Assembly (NCBI GenBank): GCA_903958285.1
Contig: CAJBSR010000206.1
Coordinates: 1-6,164, forward strand
DNA length: 6,164 bases
Source of the DNA: an uncultured Sphingomonadales bacterium
GTDB lineage: Bacteria; Pseudomonadota; Alphaproteobacteria; Sphingomonadales; Sphingomonadaceae
Reading direction: 5' to 3'
Under the pieces are notes generated by a model. The model saw only the letters and a program-made list of their open reading frames with translations. It had not been told where the DNA came from and ran no database searches. Made by a program: the position numbers and the translations under genes. Positions 1-5,073 of the stretch are shown in pieces (position 1 is the first letter of the stretch; every line of letters starts with the position of its first letter).

Positions 1-239
1 CGTCGCTCTCTGAGCGCGGTTGGGTTGAAGAAGTAGTCGACAGTTCCAACCGACGTCGCAAACCCCACCGTCTGAGTGAGGAAGGGTGGCGCGCTTACCG
101 CAAGATGGGTCCTCGGATTGAAGATGTCGCGACCTTCCTCTTCAGCACGTTGGAGCCGAATGAACGCGCTGGCATGTCCGCAGTTCTCGACAAGCTCTAT
201 GATCAGGTGATGGGGTGGCATCAGCGCGCTGGCCAATAG
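1..239 (+). CDS. MarR-family transcriptional regulator, C-terminal part (5' end outside window)
   Basis: The reading frame starting at base 3 is open for 78 codons to the TAG at 237-239. The visible protein begins inside the winged helix-turn-helix domain. A recognition-helix end 'L-S-E-R-G-W-V-E' is followed by the wing, with D13, N16-R17-R18-R19-K20 and 'HRLSEEG' at 22-28. This is the D-x-x-N-R-R...L-(T/S)-x-x-G signature of MarR proteins. The remaining ~50 residues are the C-terminal dimerisation helices ('LEPNERAGMSAVLDKLYDQV'). MarR proteins usually act as dimeric, ligand-released repressors of neighbouring catabolic or efflux genes, and I infer that here. It faces the SnoaL-like gene, with only 28 bases between stop codons. 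Its own promoter and effector pocket lie outside the window. Candidate target sites are the TAAC-N4-GTTA palindromes at 995-1006 and 5018-5029. Confidence 0.87.
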   Translation, partial: SLSERGWVEEVVDSSNRRRKPHRLSEEGWRAYRKMGPRIEDVATFLFSTLEPNERAGMSAVLDKLYDQVMGWHQRAGQ

Positions 240-249
240 GCCAATGCGC
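224..249. terminator. Stem-loop between convergent genes, possible bidirectional terminator
   Basis: Bases 224-234 can pair with 239-249 around an AATA loop (235-238). The stem is about 11 bp, GCGC plus GGCC blocks, with one C-A mismatch and one G-T wobble. It spans the MarR stop codon and sits just before the SnoaL-like stop codon at 268-270, where a shared terminator of a convergent pair would be expected. No clean T tract follows on either strand; the + side is only pyrimidine-rich (about 256-270). It may therefore be a weak or Rho-assisted terminator, an RNA-end-stabilising hairpin, or chance. Confidence 0.33.
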
Positions 250-267
250 CGCGCCGTCTTCGACTTC

Positions 268-960
268 TTAACGTTGCTGCCCGGCGATCACGGCACCAAA
301 TCGCGGATGGGCAAAGTGCATCGGCACATCATGCCGGAAGGGCCAGGTCTGGCGTATTTCTTCGCTGCGGATCGTGTCCGGGCCAATTGGGTTGGCGGGG
401 AAGCATTCGGTGAGCGGCTGAAGGTGCGCGGTCGTCTTTGACCAACCGGCTTCATAATCGCCCTGCCACTGCATCATGTAATCGAGCCGCTTGATCTTCC
501 ACACGCCGTCTTCTCGAACGTAGTCGTTCTCGTAAATCCCGGCTTCCATGAACTGGAGCGGCAGCCCCTCGGGCTTAAATTCCCGGCTTTCATGGCTCCC
601 GCCGAATAACATACCCCGGAAGCGCCCCTTGGCGGTCTGCCGGTCCGGCGCGACGGTGATGATGTCCTGCATCTGGAAATGGTCGAGCAGGAACCCATAA
701 GCCGGGCCTTCTTCACCCGGCGCGAGAAACAGGCTCTTGAACCATGTGCCATAAAGACGACGGGCGCCTTCGCGGCCCTTATAGACCCCAGAGAGGAAGA
801 TGATCTCACCGTCCTCAGCAAAAAGCTCCGCCACGTCATCCGCGCGATTGAAATCGATATAATAGCCATACGCCCAATGGAGGCGGCGGATGGCGTTGAT
901 ATCTTCCAGTTCGCCCACGCGGTTTTCCAGCGCGGCCAGTCTCGAATCGACGTCGGACAT
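268..960 (-). CDS. SnoaL-like / NTF2-fold family protein (nuclear transport factor 2 family)
   Basis: This 230-residue protein has a short heptad-like N-terminal helix (about residues 4-25). An NTF2-like cone-fold domain follows, with the hallmark run 'HWAYGYYIDFNRADDVAELFAEDGE' split around Y31-Y34, D36 and D41 (helix 1, helix 2, then the first strand). 'LLDHFQMQDII' lies at 91-101, 'KGRFRGMLFGGSHE' around 111-124, and a C-terminal strand 'DGVWKIKRLDYMMQWQ' at 151-166. This pattern fits the SnoaL_4-like group, which includes cofactor-free dehydratases, lyases and isomerases; D36 and H94 are plausible active-site residues (inference). A proline-rich tail, 'PLTECFPANP', follows the domain. No signal peptide is seen, so it should be cytoplasmic. 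I chose the ATG at 960: GAGGAG (969-974) lies 8 bases from it but only 2 bases from the alternative ATG at 966. It is transcribed divergently from the SDR/ALDH operon. The substrate is unknown. Confidence 0.85.
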   Translation of the reverse strand: MSDVDSRLAALENRVGELEDINAIRRLHWAYGYYIDFNRADDVAELFAEDGEIIFLSGVYKGREGARRLYGTWFKSLFLAPGEEGPAYGFLLDHFQMQDIITVAPDRQTAKGRFRGMLFGGSHESREFKPEGLPLQFMEAGIYENDYVREDGVWKIKRLDYMMQWQGDYEAGWSKTTAHLQPLTECFPANPIGPDTIRSEEIRQTWPFRHDVPMHFAHPRFGAVIAGQQR

Positions 961-1030
961 CCTCATCTCTCCTCTTTTGATTTGTATGCTTTGCTAACGA
1001 ATGTTACGAAGCAAGGCGAGAGGAAATTGC
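961..1030. promoter_or_regulatory. Divergent promoter region between SnoaL-like gene and SDR/ALDH operon
   Basis: This 70-base AT-richer gap must hold both promoters and both ribosome binding sites. On the minus strand GAGGAG is at 974-969. On the plus strand GAGAGGA is at 1018-1024, 6 bases before the SDR ATG at 1031, which favours that ATG over the unsupported upstream one at 1001. The gap contains the TAAC-N4-GTTA palindrome (995-1006), an outer TTGCT/AGCAA arm pair (991-995 and 1010-1014), and a minus-strand CATACAAA (988-981) that recurs in the second divergent region. No strong sigma-70 -35/-10 pair stands out on either strand, so I do not assign promoter boxes. Confidence 0.6.
995..1006. 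promoter_or_regulatory. Candidate operator 1, TAACGAATGTTA (TAAC-N4-GTTA)
   Basis: The 12-base inverted repeat lies centrally between the two divergent genes, and the same arms occur at 5018-5029 in the other divergent gap. It is flanked by a second, slightly off-centre inverted pair (TTGCT 991-995 with AGCAA 1010-1014). The size and position suit a dimeric MarR or TetR-type repressor. Assignment to the MarR protein encoded at 1-239 is inference. Confidence 0.45.
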
Positions 1031-1933
1031 ATGAACTGGCAAGGCAAGACCGCCTTCATCACCGGCGGCGTATCAGGGATCGGCTTTGGCATCGCCCGCG
1101 CGTTTGCCGAGGCTGGCATGGACCTTATCCTGAGTTACCGAAACGAAGCCTACCGCGCCGAGGCCGAAGCTTGGTTTGTTCAAAATGAGCGCCCCCTCCC
1201 CCGTTTCGTCAAGCTGGACGTGACCGACCGTGCAGGCTTTGCCGCCGCCGCAGCTGATGCGGGCAAGGTCCATGTGCTCGTCAACAATGCCGGCGTGAGT
1301 GTCTTCGGGCCAACCGATGAAGCAAGTTACGCGGACCATGACTGGATCATGGGCGTCAATTATGGCGGTGTGGTCAACGGCCTTGTGTCTTTCCTTCCGG
1401 GCATGAAGGCGCATGGCGAAGGCGGCCATGTCGTCAATGTCGCATCAATGGCGGCCTATCTGTCCGGCCCGCAGGCGGGAATCTACACGGCCAGTAAGTT
1501 CGCGGTTCGTGGCTTGACGGAGTCGCTGCGCTATAATCTGGCACCATATGGCATCGGCGTGTCGCTCATGTGCCCCGGACTTACCAAAACCAATGCCTGG
1601 GATTCGGCCCTAAAGCGCCCTGATGACTTTGCGGGATCGGGCTTCAAACCTGCTGACAAGACTGAGCTGGAGCAGTTCGGCACGGCATTTGATCTGGGCA
1701 TGGACCCTCTGGAAGTCGGCCGCAAAACACTTGCCGGGATGAGCGAGAACCGCGGCCTCATCCTGACGCATCCCGAATTTGCCGAAGACTTTGGAGAGAT
1801 TTACCGCACGTCGCTTGAGGCCCTTCCAAAAGAGCCCGCACCTGAGGGACGTTTACACATTGAAAAGCTGCGCCGTGACGCCAACCGCGCCGCAGCAGAA
1901 GGCAAAATGATCAACCTTGGCGACCTGACCTGA
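1031..1933 (+). CDS. Short-chain dehydrogenase/reductase (SDR), extended-C-terminus classical type
   Basis: A 300-residue NAD(P)-dependent oxidoreductase, predicted to interconvert a secondary alcohol and a ketone in the cytoplasm. Every classical SDR element is present: the nucleotide-binding TGGVSGIG at 11-18, D63 after the third strand, NNAG at 85-88, N110, catalytic S139, Y152 and K156 (YTASK), then 'CPG' at 181-183. It is about 50 residues longer than typical classical SDRs, with a C-terminal extension (about 250-300) rich in charged residues. The middle section ('FGPTDEASYADHDWIMGVN') and the long tail recall, from memory, the LigD/LigL/LigN C-alpha dehydrogenases that oxidise lignin beta-aryl ethers. 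Similar SDRs also occur in other pathways, so the substrate is open. The start at 1031 is set by GAGAGGA 6 bases upstream. The ALDH gene follows after 13 bases, so the two are surely co-transcribed. Confidence 0.9.
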   Translation: MNWQGKTAFITGGVSGIGFGIARAFAEAGMDLILSYRNEAYRAEAEAWFVQNERPLPRFVKLDVTDRAGFAAAAADAGKVHVLVNNAGVSVFGPTDEASYADHDWIMGVNYGGVVNGLVSFLPGMKAHGEGGHVVNVASMAAYLSGPQAGIYTASKFAVRGLTESLRYNLAPYGIGVSLMCPGLTKTNAWDSALKRPDDFAGSGFKPADKTELEQFGTAFDLGMDPLEVGRKTLAGMSENRGLILTHPEFAEDFGEIYRTSLEALPKEPAPEGRLHIEKLRRDANRAAAEGKMINLGDLT

Positions 1934-1946
1934 GGAGACTGAATCC

Positions 1947-3416
1947 ATGACACCAACCGGCGTAAATGTGACCCACCCTGACAAGGTGTATATTGGCGGA
2001 CAATGGCGCGCAGCGCATTCCGGCCGTTCCATCGAGATTGTCTCGCCCAACACAGAACAGGTTGTGGCTGTCGTCGCAGAAGCGGATGAGGCTGATATGG
2101 ACGCCGCCGTTGCCGCCGCGCGCGATGCCTTTGACAATGGCCCATGGGTCGCCCTCAGCCCTGCAGAACGCATCAGCTACCTGAAGCGCATGGCAGACCA
2201 TCTGCGTGCACGGGAAAGCGAAATCGCCAAGGCATGGACGGCACAGATGGGTGGCCTTGCAAGCTTTGCCGGCCCGATGACCGGCGGATCAACGATGACG
2301 TTCGACAACATTATCGCGATGGCCGAGAAGTTCGCGTTCGTCGAACAACGCCCCACCATCGGCGCTGCTGTAGGCCTCGTCGCCTATGAACCCGTCGGCG
2401 TGGTCGCGGCCATTGCCCCTTGGAACGGGCCTTATGGGATCATGCTCAATAAGGTCGCCTATGCGCTCGCCTCGGGCTGCACCGTCATCATGAAGCCGTC
2501 TCCCGAGACACCTCTCGAAGCCTATATCATCGCCGAAGCCGCAGAGGCCACAGGGGTACCCGCAGGCGTCGTCAATCTCGTTTGCGGCCACCGCGAGGCA
2601 AGCGACCATCTCGTCTGCAATCACGGCGTCGACAAAGTCAGTTTCACGGGTTCAACGGGTGCCGGCAAGCGCATCGCCAGCGTCTGTGGGGAGCGGATTG
2701 CCCGCTGCACGCTCGAACTAGGCGGCAAGTCCGCTGCGATCATCGCAGATGATTTCCCCATCGAGGCCGCAGCGGGTCTGCTCACCGGCACGATCACGAT
2801 GATGAGCGGACAGGTTTGCGCCATGCTCTCGCGCGTCATCGTTCCGCGCAAACGGCATGATGAACTTGCCAGCGCCATTTCTGCAGAAATGAAAAAGGTC
2901 GTCGTCGGCTATTCAGACGAGCCGACAACGCAGCTTGGCCCTGTCGCCATGAAGCGCCAGTTGGAGCGCATCGAAATGTACATTGAGGAAGGCAAGAAGA
3001 CCGCCGACCTGATCACCGGCGGCGGTCGCCCGGCGCATCTCAACCGTGGCTATTTCATTGAACCGACCCTGTTCGCCAATGTAAAGAATGACAGCCGCAT
3101 CGCGCAGGAAGAAATCTTCGGCCCGGTCCTGAGCCTCATCCCCTGCGAAGACGAGGAAGATGCCATCCGGATTGCCAATGAGTCGAACTATGGCCTCAAC
3201 GGCTCGGTGCTCACCAATGACCATGAGCGGGCCTATCGCATTGCGCGCCGCGTCCGCACAGGTGGCTTCGGACAGAACGGCCTGCGCATGGACTTTGGCC
3301 TGCCTTTTGGCGGGTTCAAGCAATCCGGCGTCGGCCGCGAGGGCGGGCTGGAAGGCATGATGAGCTATTTGGAGCTCAAGACCATCCTGCTCGACGGGCA
3401 GCCCTCTGCGTTATAG
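1947..3416 (+). CDS. NAD(P)-dependent aldehyde dehydrogenase
   Basis: A full-length (489 residues) soluble ALDH-superfamily enzyme that oxidises an aldehyde to a carboxylate. The key residues are intact: PWN with N160 (oxyanion hole), K183 in MKPSPE (cofactor binding), the FTGSTGAGK loop at 233-241, general base E257 in LELGGKS, nucleophile C291 in GQVC, E389 in EEIFGP (nicotinamide ribose), and PFGGFKQSGVGREGG at 453-467 near the end. Residues around the nucleophile (GTITMMSGQVCAMLSR) are hydrophobic and suggest a bulky or aromatic aldehyde, which is inference only. AGGAG (1933-1937) lies 9 bases upstream and overlaps the SDR stop codon. It is the second gene of the SDR-ALDH operon, consistent with sequential alcohol/ketone and aldehyde oxidations. 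Its stop overlaps the stop of the opposing SDR gene (bases 3411-3416 shared). Confidence 0.95.
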   Translation: MTPTGVNVTHPDKVYIGGQWRAAHSGRSIEIVSPNTEQVVAVVAEADEADMDAAVAAARDAFDNGPWVALSPAERISYLKRMADHLRARESEIAKAWTAQMGGLASFAGPMTGGSTMTFDNIIAMAEKFAFVEQRPTIGAAVGLVAYEPVGVVAAIAPWNGPYGIMLNKVAYALASGCTVIMKPSPETPLEAYIIAEAAEATGVPAGVVNLVCGHREASDHLVCNHGVDKVSFTGSTGAGKRIASVCGERIARCTLELGGKSAAIIADDFPIEAAAGLLTGTITMMSGQVCAMLSRVIVPRKRHDELASAISAEMKKVVVGYSDEPTTQLGPVAMKRQLERIEMYIEEGKKTADLITGGGRPAHLNRGYFIEPTLFANVKNDSRIAQEEIFGPVLSLIPCEDEEDAIRIANESNYGLNGSVLTNDHERAYRIARRVRTGGFGQNGLRMDFGLPFGGFKQSGVGREGGLEGMMSYLELKTILLDGQPSAL

Positions 3417-4151
3417 TTCAACGCAGCCGCCGTCGACGTAAAGGTCGACGCCATTGATGAAGCTTGCTTCGTCACTCGCCAGAAACAGGGCCGCGCGGGC
3501 AATCTCTTCTGAGGTGCCCATGCGGCCTATTGGCACCACGCCAGACAACATGTCACGCATCCCCTGAATCTCTTCAGGTGACGCATCTCGCTTGAAGATT
3601 TCAGTGTCGGTCGGGCCGGGGCTGACCATGTTCACCCGAATACGGCGGGGCAATAGCTCCTTGCCGATGATCCGCGCAACGGCCCGAAGCCCTGCTTTGG
3701 CCGCGGCATAAGCGACGTTGCCGGGGACGGCTGCGACTGACCCGATAGAGCCGGTCACAACGATGCTCCCCCTGTCACGCATCAGCGGAGCCGCCGCCTG
3801 CATCGCGAAAAAGGCGCCCTTTAGATTGACATCGTGGATGCCGTCCCAAAAGTCTTCGGTGACATCAGGCACCATGGCAAAGCCACCGACGCCAGCATTC
3901 ACGAACAGCACATCGATGCCGCCAAGGTGATCTGCCGCCGCGGCAATCGCGTCACGGCTTTCGATCAGCACGCCCATGTCTGCGCGGATTGCATGCGCCC
4001 CTGTTTGGGCCACCGTGTCGCTGAGTGTCGCCTCGTTCCGGCCGGTAATCACGAGCCGCGCGCCTTCATTGGCAAAAAGCTGCGCGGTAGCCGCACCGAT
4101 CCCGGCGTTGCCGCCAAGGATCAGCACGGCTTTGCCGTCAAAACGACGCAT
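3411..4151 (-). CDS. Short-chain dehydrogenase/reductase (SDR), classical type, last gene of minus-strand operon
   Basis: A 246-residue classical SDR. The cofactor loop reads LGGNAGIG (12-19), with Leu replacing the usual Thr of TGxxxGIG. VNAG is at 84-87, N109, catalytic S135, Y148 and K152 (YAAAK), and 'SPGPTDTE' at 177-184. The C-terminus 'FINGVDLYVDGGCVEL' is typical of FabG-like SDRs that pack as tetramers. TGR at 36-38 after the second strand places Arg where NADP(H)-preferring SDRs often have a basic residue, so an NADP preference is plausible but unproven. Its ATG shares one base with the stop of the preceding gene (TGATG on the minus strand at 4153-4149). Translational coupling is likely, since no good independent ribosome binding site is seen. 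It probably oxidises or reduces an intermediate of the same pathway; the substrate is unknown. Confidence 0.93.
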   Translation of the reverse strand: MRRFDGKAVLILGGNAGIGAATAQLFANEGARLVITGRNEATLSDTVAQTGAHAIRADMGVLIESRDAIAAAADHLGGIDVLFVNAGVGGFAMVPDVTEDFWDGIHDVNLKGAFFAMQAAAPLMRDRGSIVVTGSIGSVAAVPGNVAYAAAKAGLRAVARIIGKELLPRRIRVNMVSPGPTDTEIFKRDASPEEIQGMRDMLSGVVPIGRMGTSEEIARAALFLASDEASFINGVDLYVDGGCVEL

Positions 4152-4597
4152 CAGAACATGCCGTTTTCATTGGCCGATTTTTCTGGGACGGGCTGGACGA
4201 CATCCCAATGCTCGACAACCTTGCAGCCTTCGACGCGCACGATGTCCACAACGGCGATACCCCGGTCGTCCGGCGCAAATTTGCCATGTGAATGCACCGC
4301 GACCAGATTGCCATCCGCAATGATCCGCTTGATCGAATAGCTGATGTGCGGATTGGATTTCATAAAGGGTTCCAGAAACGCAATCGCAGCATCCCGCCCG
4401 GTCGCTGCCATGGGGTTGTGCTGAATGTAGCCGGGAACAACCCATTTTTCGAACGCAGCGCGCGGTTCCTTATCGATATAAAGCTGGGTCATGAACTTGG
4501 TGACGACTTCTTTGGGCTTCAGGCGGCATTTCGCAGCCTCTGCCGGCACCGAAGCCACTGCAAAAAGGCTGGCAGCAATCAACGCATAACGACGCAT
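4151..4597 (-). CDS. Exported SnoaL-like / NTF2-fold protein with Sec signal peptide
   Basis: A 148-residue precursor. Residues 1-21 form a Sec signal peptide: basic MRR, hydrophobic YALIAASLFAVASV, and an A-E-A cleavage motif at 19-21. This predicts a periplasmic mature protein of about 127 residues. The mature part is a single NTF2-like domain with YIQHNP at 57-62, 'VHSHGKF' at 101-107, D118, and EHWDVVQ at 129-135, ending ENGMF. It is clearly paralogous to the gene just upstream (4609-4998), which lacks the signal peptide. C24 and C125 are the only cysteines of the mature protein and have no equivalents at those positions in the cytoplasmic paralogue. AAAGGAGA with GGAG 6 bases upstream supports this start; an in-frame upstream start at 4666 would overlap the neighbour and bury the signal peptide. 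It is the middle gene of the operon, and its stop overlaps the SDR start. Function unknown; a cofactor-free isomerase, lyase or aldol-type enzyme is possible. Confidence 0.87.
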   Translation of the reverse strand: MRRYALIAASLFAVASVPAEAAKCRLKPKEVVTKFMTQLYIDKEPRAAFEKWVVPGYIQHNPMAATGRDAAIAFLEPFMKSNPHISYSIKRIIADGNLVAVHSHGKFAPDDRGIAVVDIVRVEGCKVVEHWDVVQPVPEKSANENGMF

Positions 4598-4608
4598 AAC
4601 AGTCTCCT

Positions 4609-4998
4609 TTAGAACATGCTGTTGGGGTTGACGGGGTTTTCCGAGATTTCCTGAATGACATCCCAATGCTCAACGACTTTCCCGCCTTCGCAGCGGAAGA
4701 TGTCGCAGACCGCAAGGCCGGGATCGCCGGGCCAGCGGACGACGTGGACATGGGTTGTCACATGATCACCATCGGCAAAAAGACGGTGGAGTGTCTGTTG
4801 GGCATCGGGCGATTCCACCCGCACCATATCGAGCCAAGCTTTCAGCGCATCCACGCCCGGTTCGGCAAGCGAGCTGTGCTGGATATAGTCTGGCGATATG
4901 AAATCATCGACGCGGCGGCTGTCCATGGGGATGAGCACCTTCTCATACACGTCGCGCACCAGTTTGAGGTTCGCGACTTCTTCGTCCGTGTGGGCCAT
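4609..4998 (-). CDS. Cytoplasmic SnoaL-like / NTF2-fold protein, paralogue of the exported one
   Basis: A 129-residue single-domain protein with no signal peptide. It has an N-terminal helix pair (residues 5-33), YIQHSS at 38-43, 'HVHVV' at 83-87, D99 in 'CDIF', GGKVVEHWDVIQ at 105-116, and the end PNSMF. The EHWDV strand and -N-x-MF end match the adjacent exported paralogue, including an identical 15-base DNA stretch at 4657-4671 and 4199-4213, so the pair arose by duplication. The family resembles predicted SnoaL-like aldol-condensation/polyketide-cyclase proteins; a reaction cannot be assigned. I prefer the ATG at 4998, 6 bases after GGAAGG (5010-5005), over the GTG at 5004, which directly abuts that sequence. 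It is the first gene of a three-gene operon. Its downstream neighbour starts 11 bases after the stop, and that neighbour's ribosome binding site nearly touches this stop. Confidence 0.87.
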   Translation of the reverse strand: MAHTDEEVANLKLVRDVYEKVLIPMDSRRVDDFISPDYIQHSSLAEPGVDALKAWLDMVRVESPDAQQTLHRLFADGDHVTTHVHVVRWPGDPGLAVCDIFRCEGGKVVEHWDVIQEISENPVNPNSMF

Positions 4999-5073
4999 TT
5001 TCACCCTTCCCCTATTGTAACAATTGTTATTACGTGTAACGATCAGAACAGAACATACAAAGCAGAGGATCGA
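4999..5073. promoter_or_regulatory. Divergent promoter region between NTF2/NTF2/SDR operon and DUF8021-like/PQQ operon
   Basis: This 75-base gap is noticeably AT-richer than its surroundings and holds both starts. It contains the perfect palindrome TAACAATTGTTA (5018-5029), a further TAAC half-site at 5037-5040 that pairs with GTTA at 5026-5029 across 7 bases, and CATACAAA at 5054-5061. AGAGGA (5064-5069), 4 bases before the ATG at 5074, serves the + strand gene; GGAAGG (5010-5005) serves the minus-strand gene. The arrangement GTAAC-N13-CATACAAA ahead of an AGAGGA matches GTAAC-N14-CATACAAA on the minus strand of the 961-1030 gap. No convincing consensus -35/-10 pair is visible. Confidence 0.6.
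5018..5029. promoter_or_regulatory. Candidate operator 2, perfect palindrome TAACAATTGTTA
   Basis: A perfect 12-base inverted repeat lies in the divergent gap and shares both TAAC/GTTA arms with candidate operator 1 (995-1006). Being fully symmetric, it may be the stronger site. A nearby TAAC at 5037-5040 could be a second half-site for cooperative binding. A dimeric MarR or TetR-type regulator would fit; which protein binds is inference. Confidence 0.5.

Noticed and set aside
1001..1030. Upstream ATG at 1001 for the first SDR
   Set aside because: It lies inside the candidate operator, lacks a ribosome binding site, and adds residues not expected before the SDR first strand; GAGAGGA points to 1031.
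474..1188. Long alternative reading frames on both strands across the SnoaL-like gene (474-869 minus, 679-1188 plus)
   Set aside because: They are shadows of the real gene in GC-rich DNA: Arg/Ser/Pro-rich low-complexity translations, no family motifs, no ribosome binding sites.
1073..3360. Numerous open frames opposite or within the SDR and ALDH genes
   Set aside because: They overlap genes with complete conserved motifs, and their translations show no recognisable domain.
3431..3450. Inverted repeat CGTCGAC-N6-GTCGACG near the end of the ALDH/SDR pair, considered as terminator
   Set aside because: It lies within the SDR coding sequence where two Val-Asp codon pairs (VDLYVD) generate it, and no T tract follows on either strand.
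4598..4666. Longer start (4666) for the exported NTF2-fold protein
   Set aside because: It would overlap the upstream gene's 3' end in another frame and bury the signal peptide. The ATG at 4597 has GGAG 6 bases upstream and starts exactly at the n-region.
4666..5073. In-frame open N-terminal extension of the 5074-5931 protein (start at 4666)
   Set aside because: It is antisense to the cytoplasmic NTF2-fold gene and crosses the AT-rich promoter gap. The ATG at 5074 has a ribosome binding site, and the family-like helix begins there.
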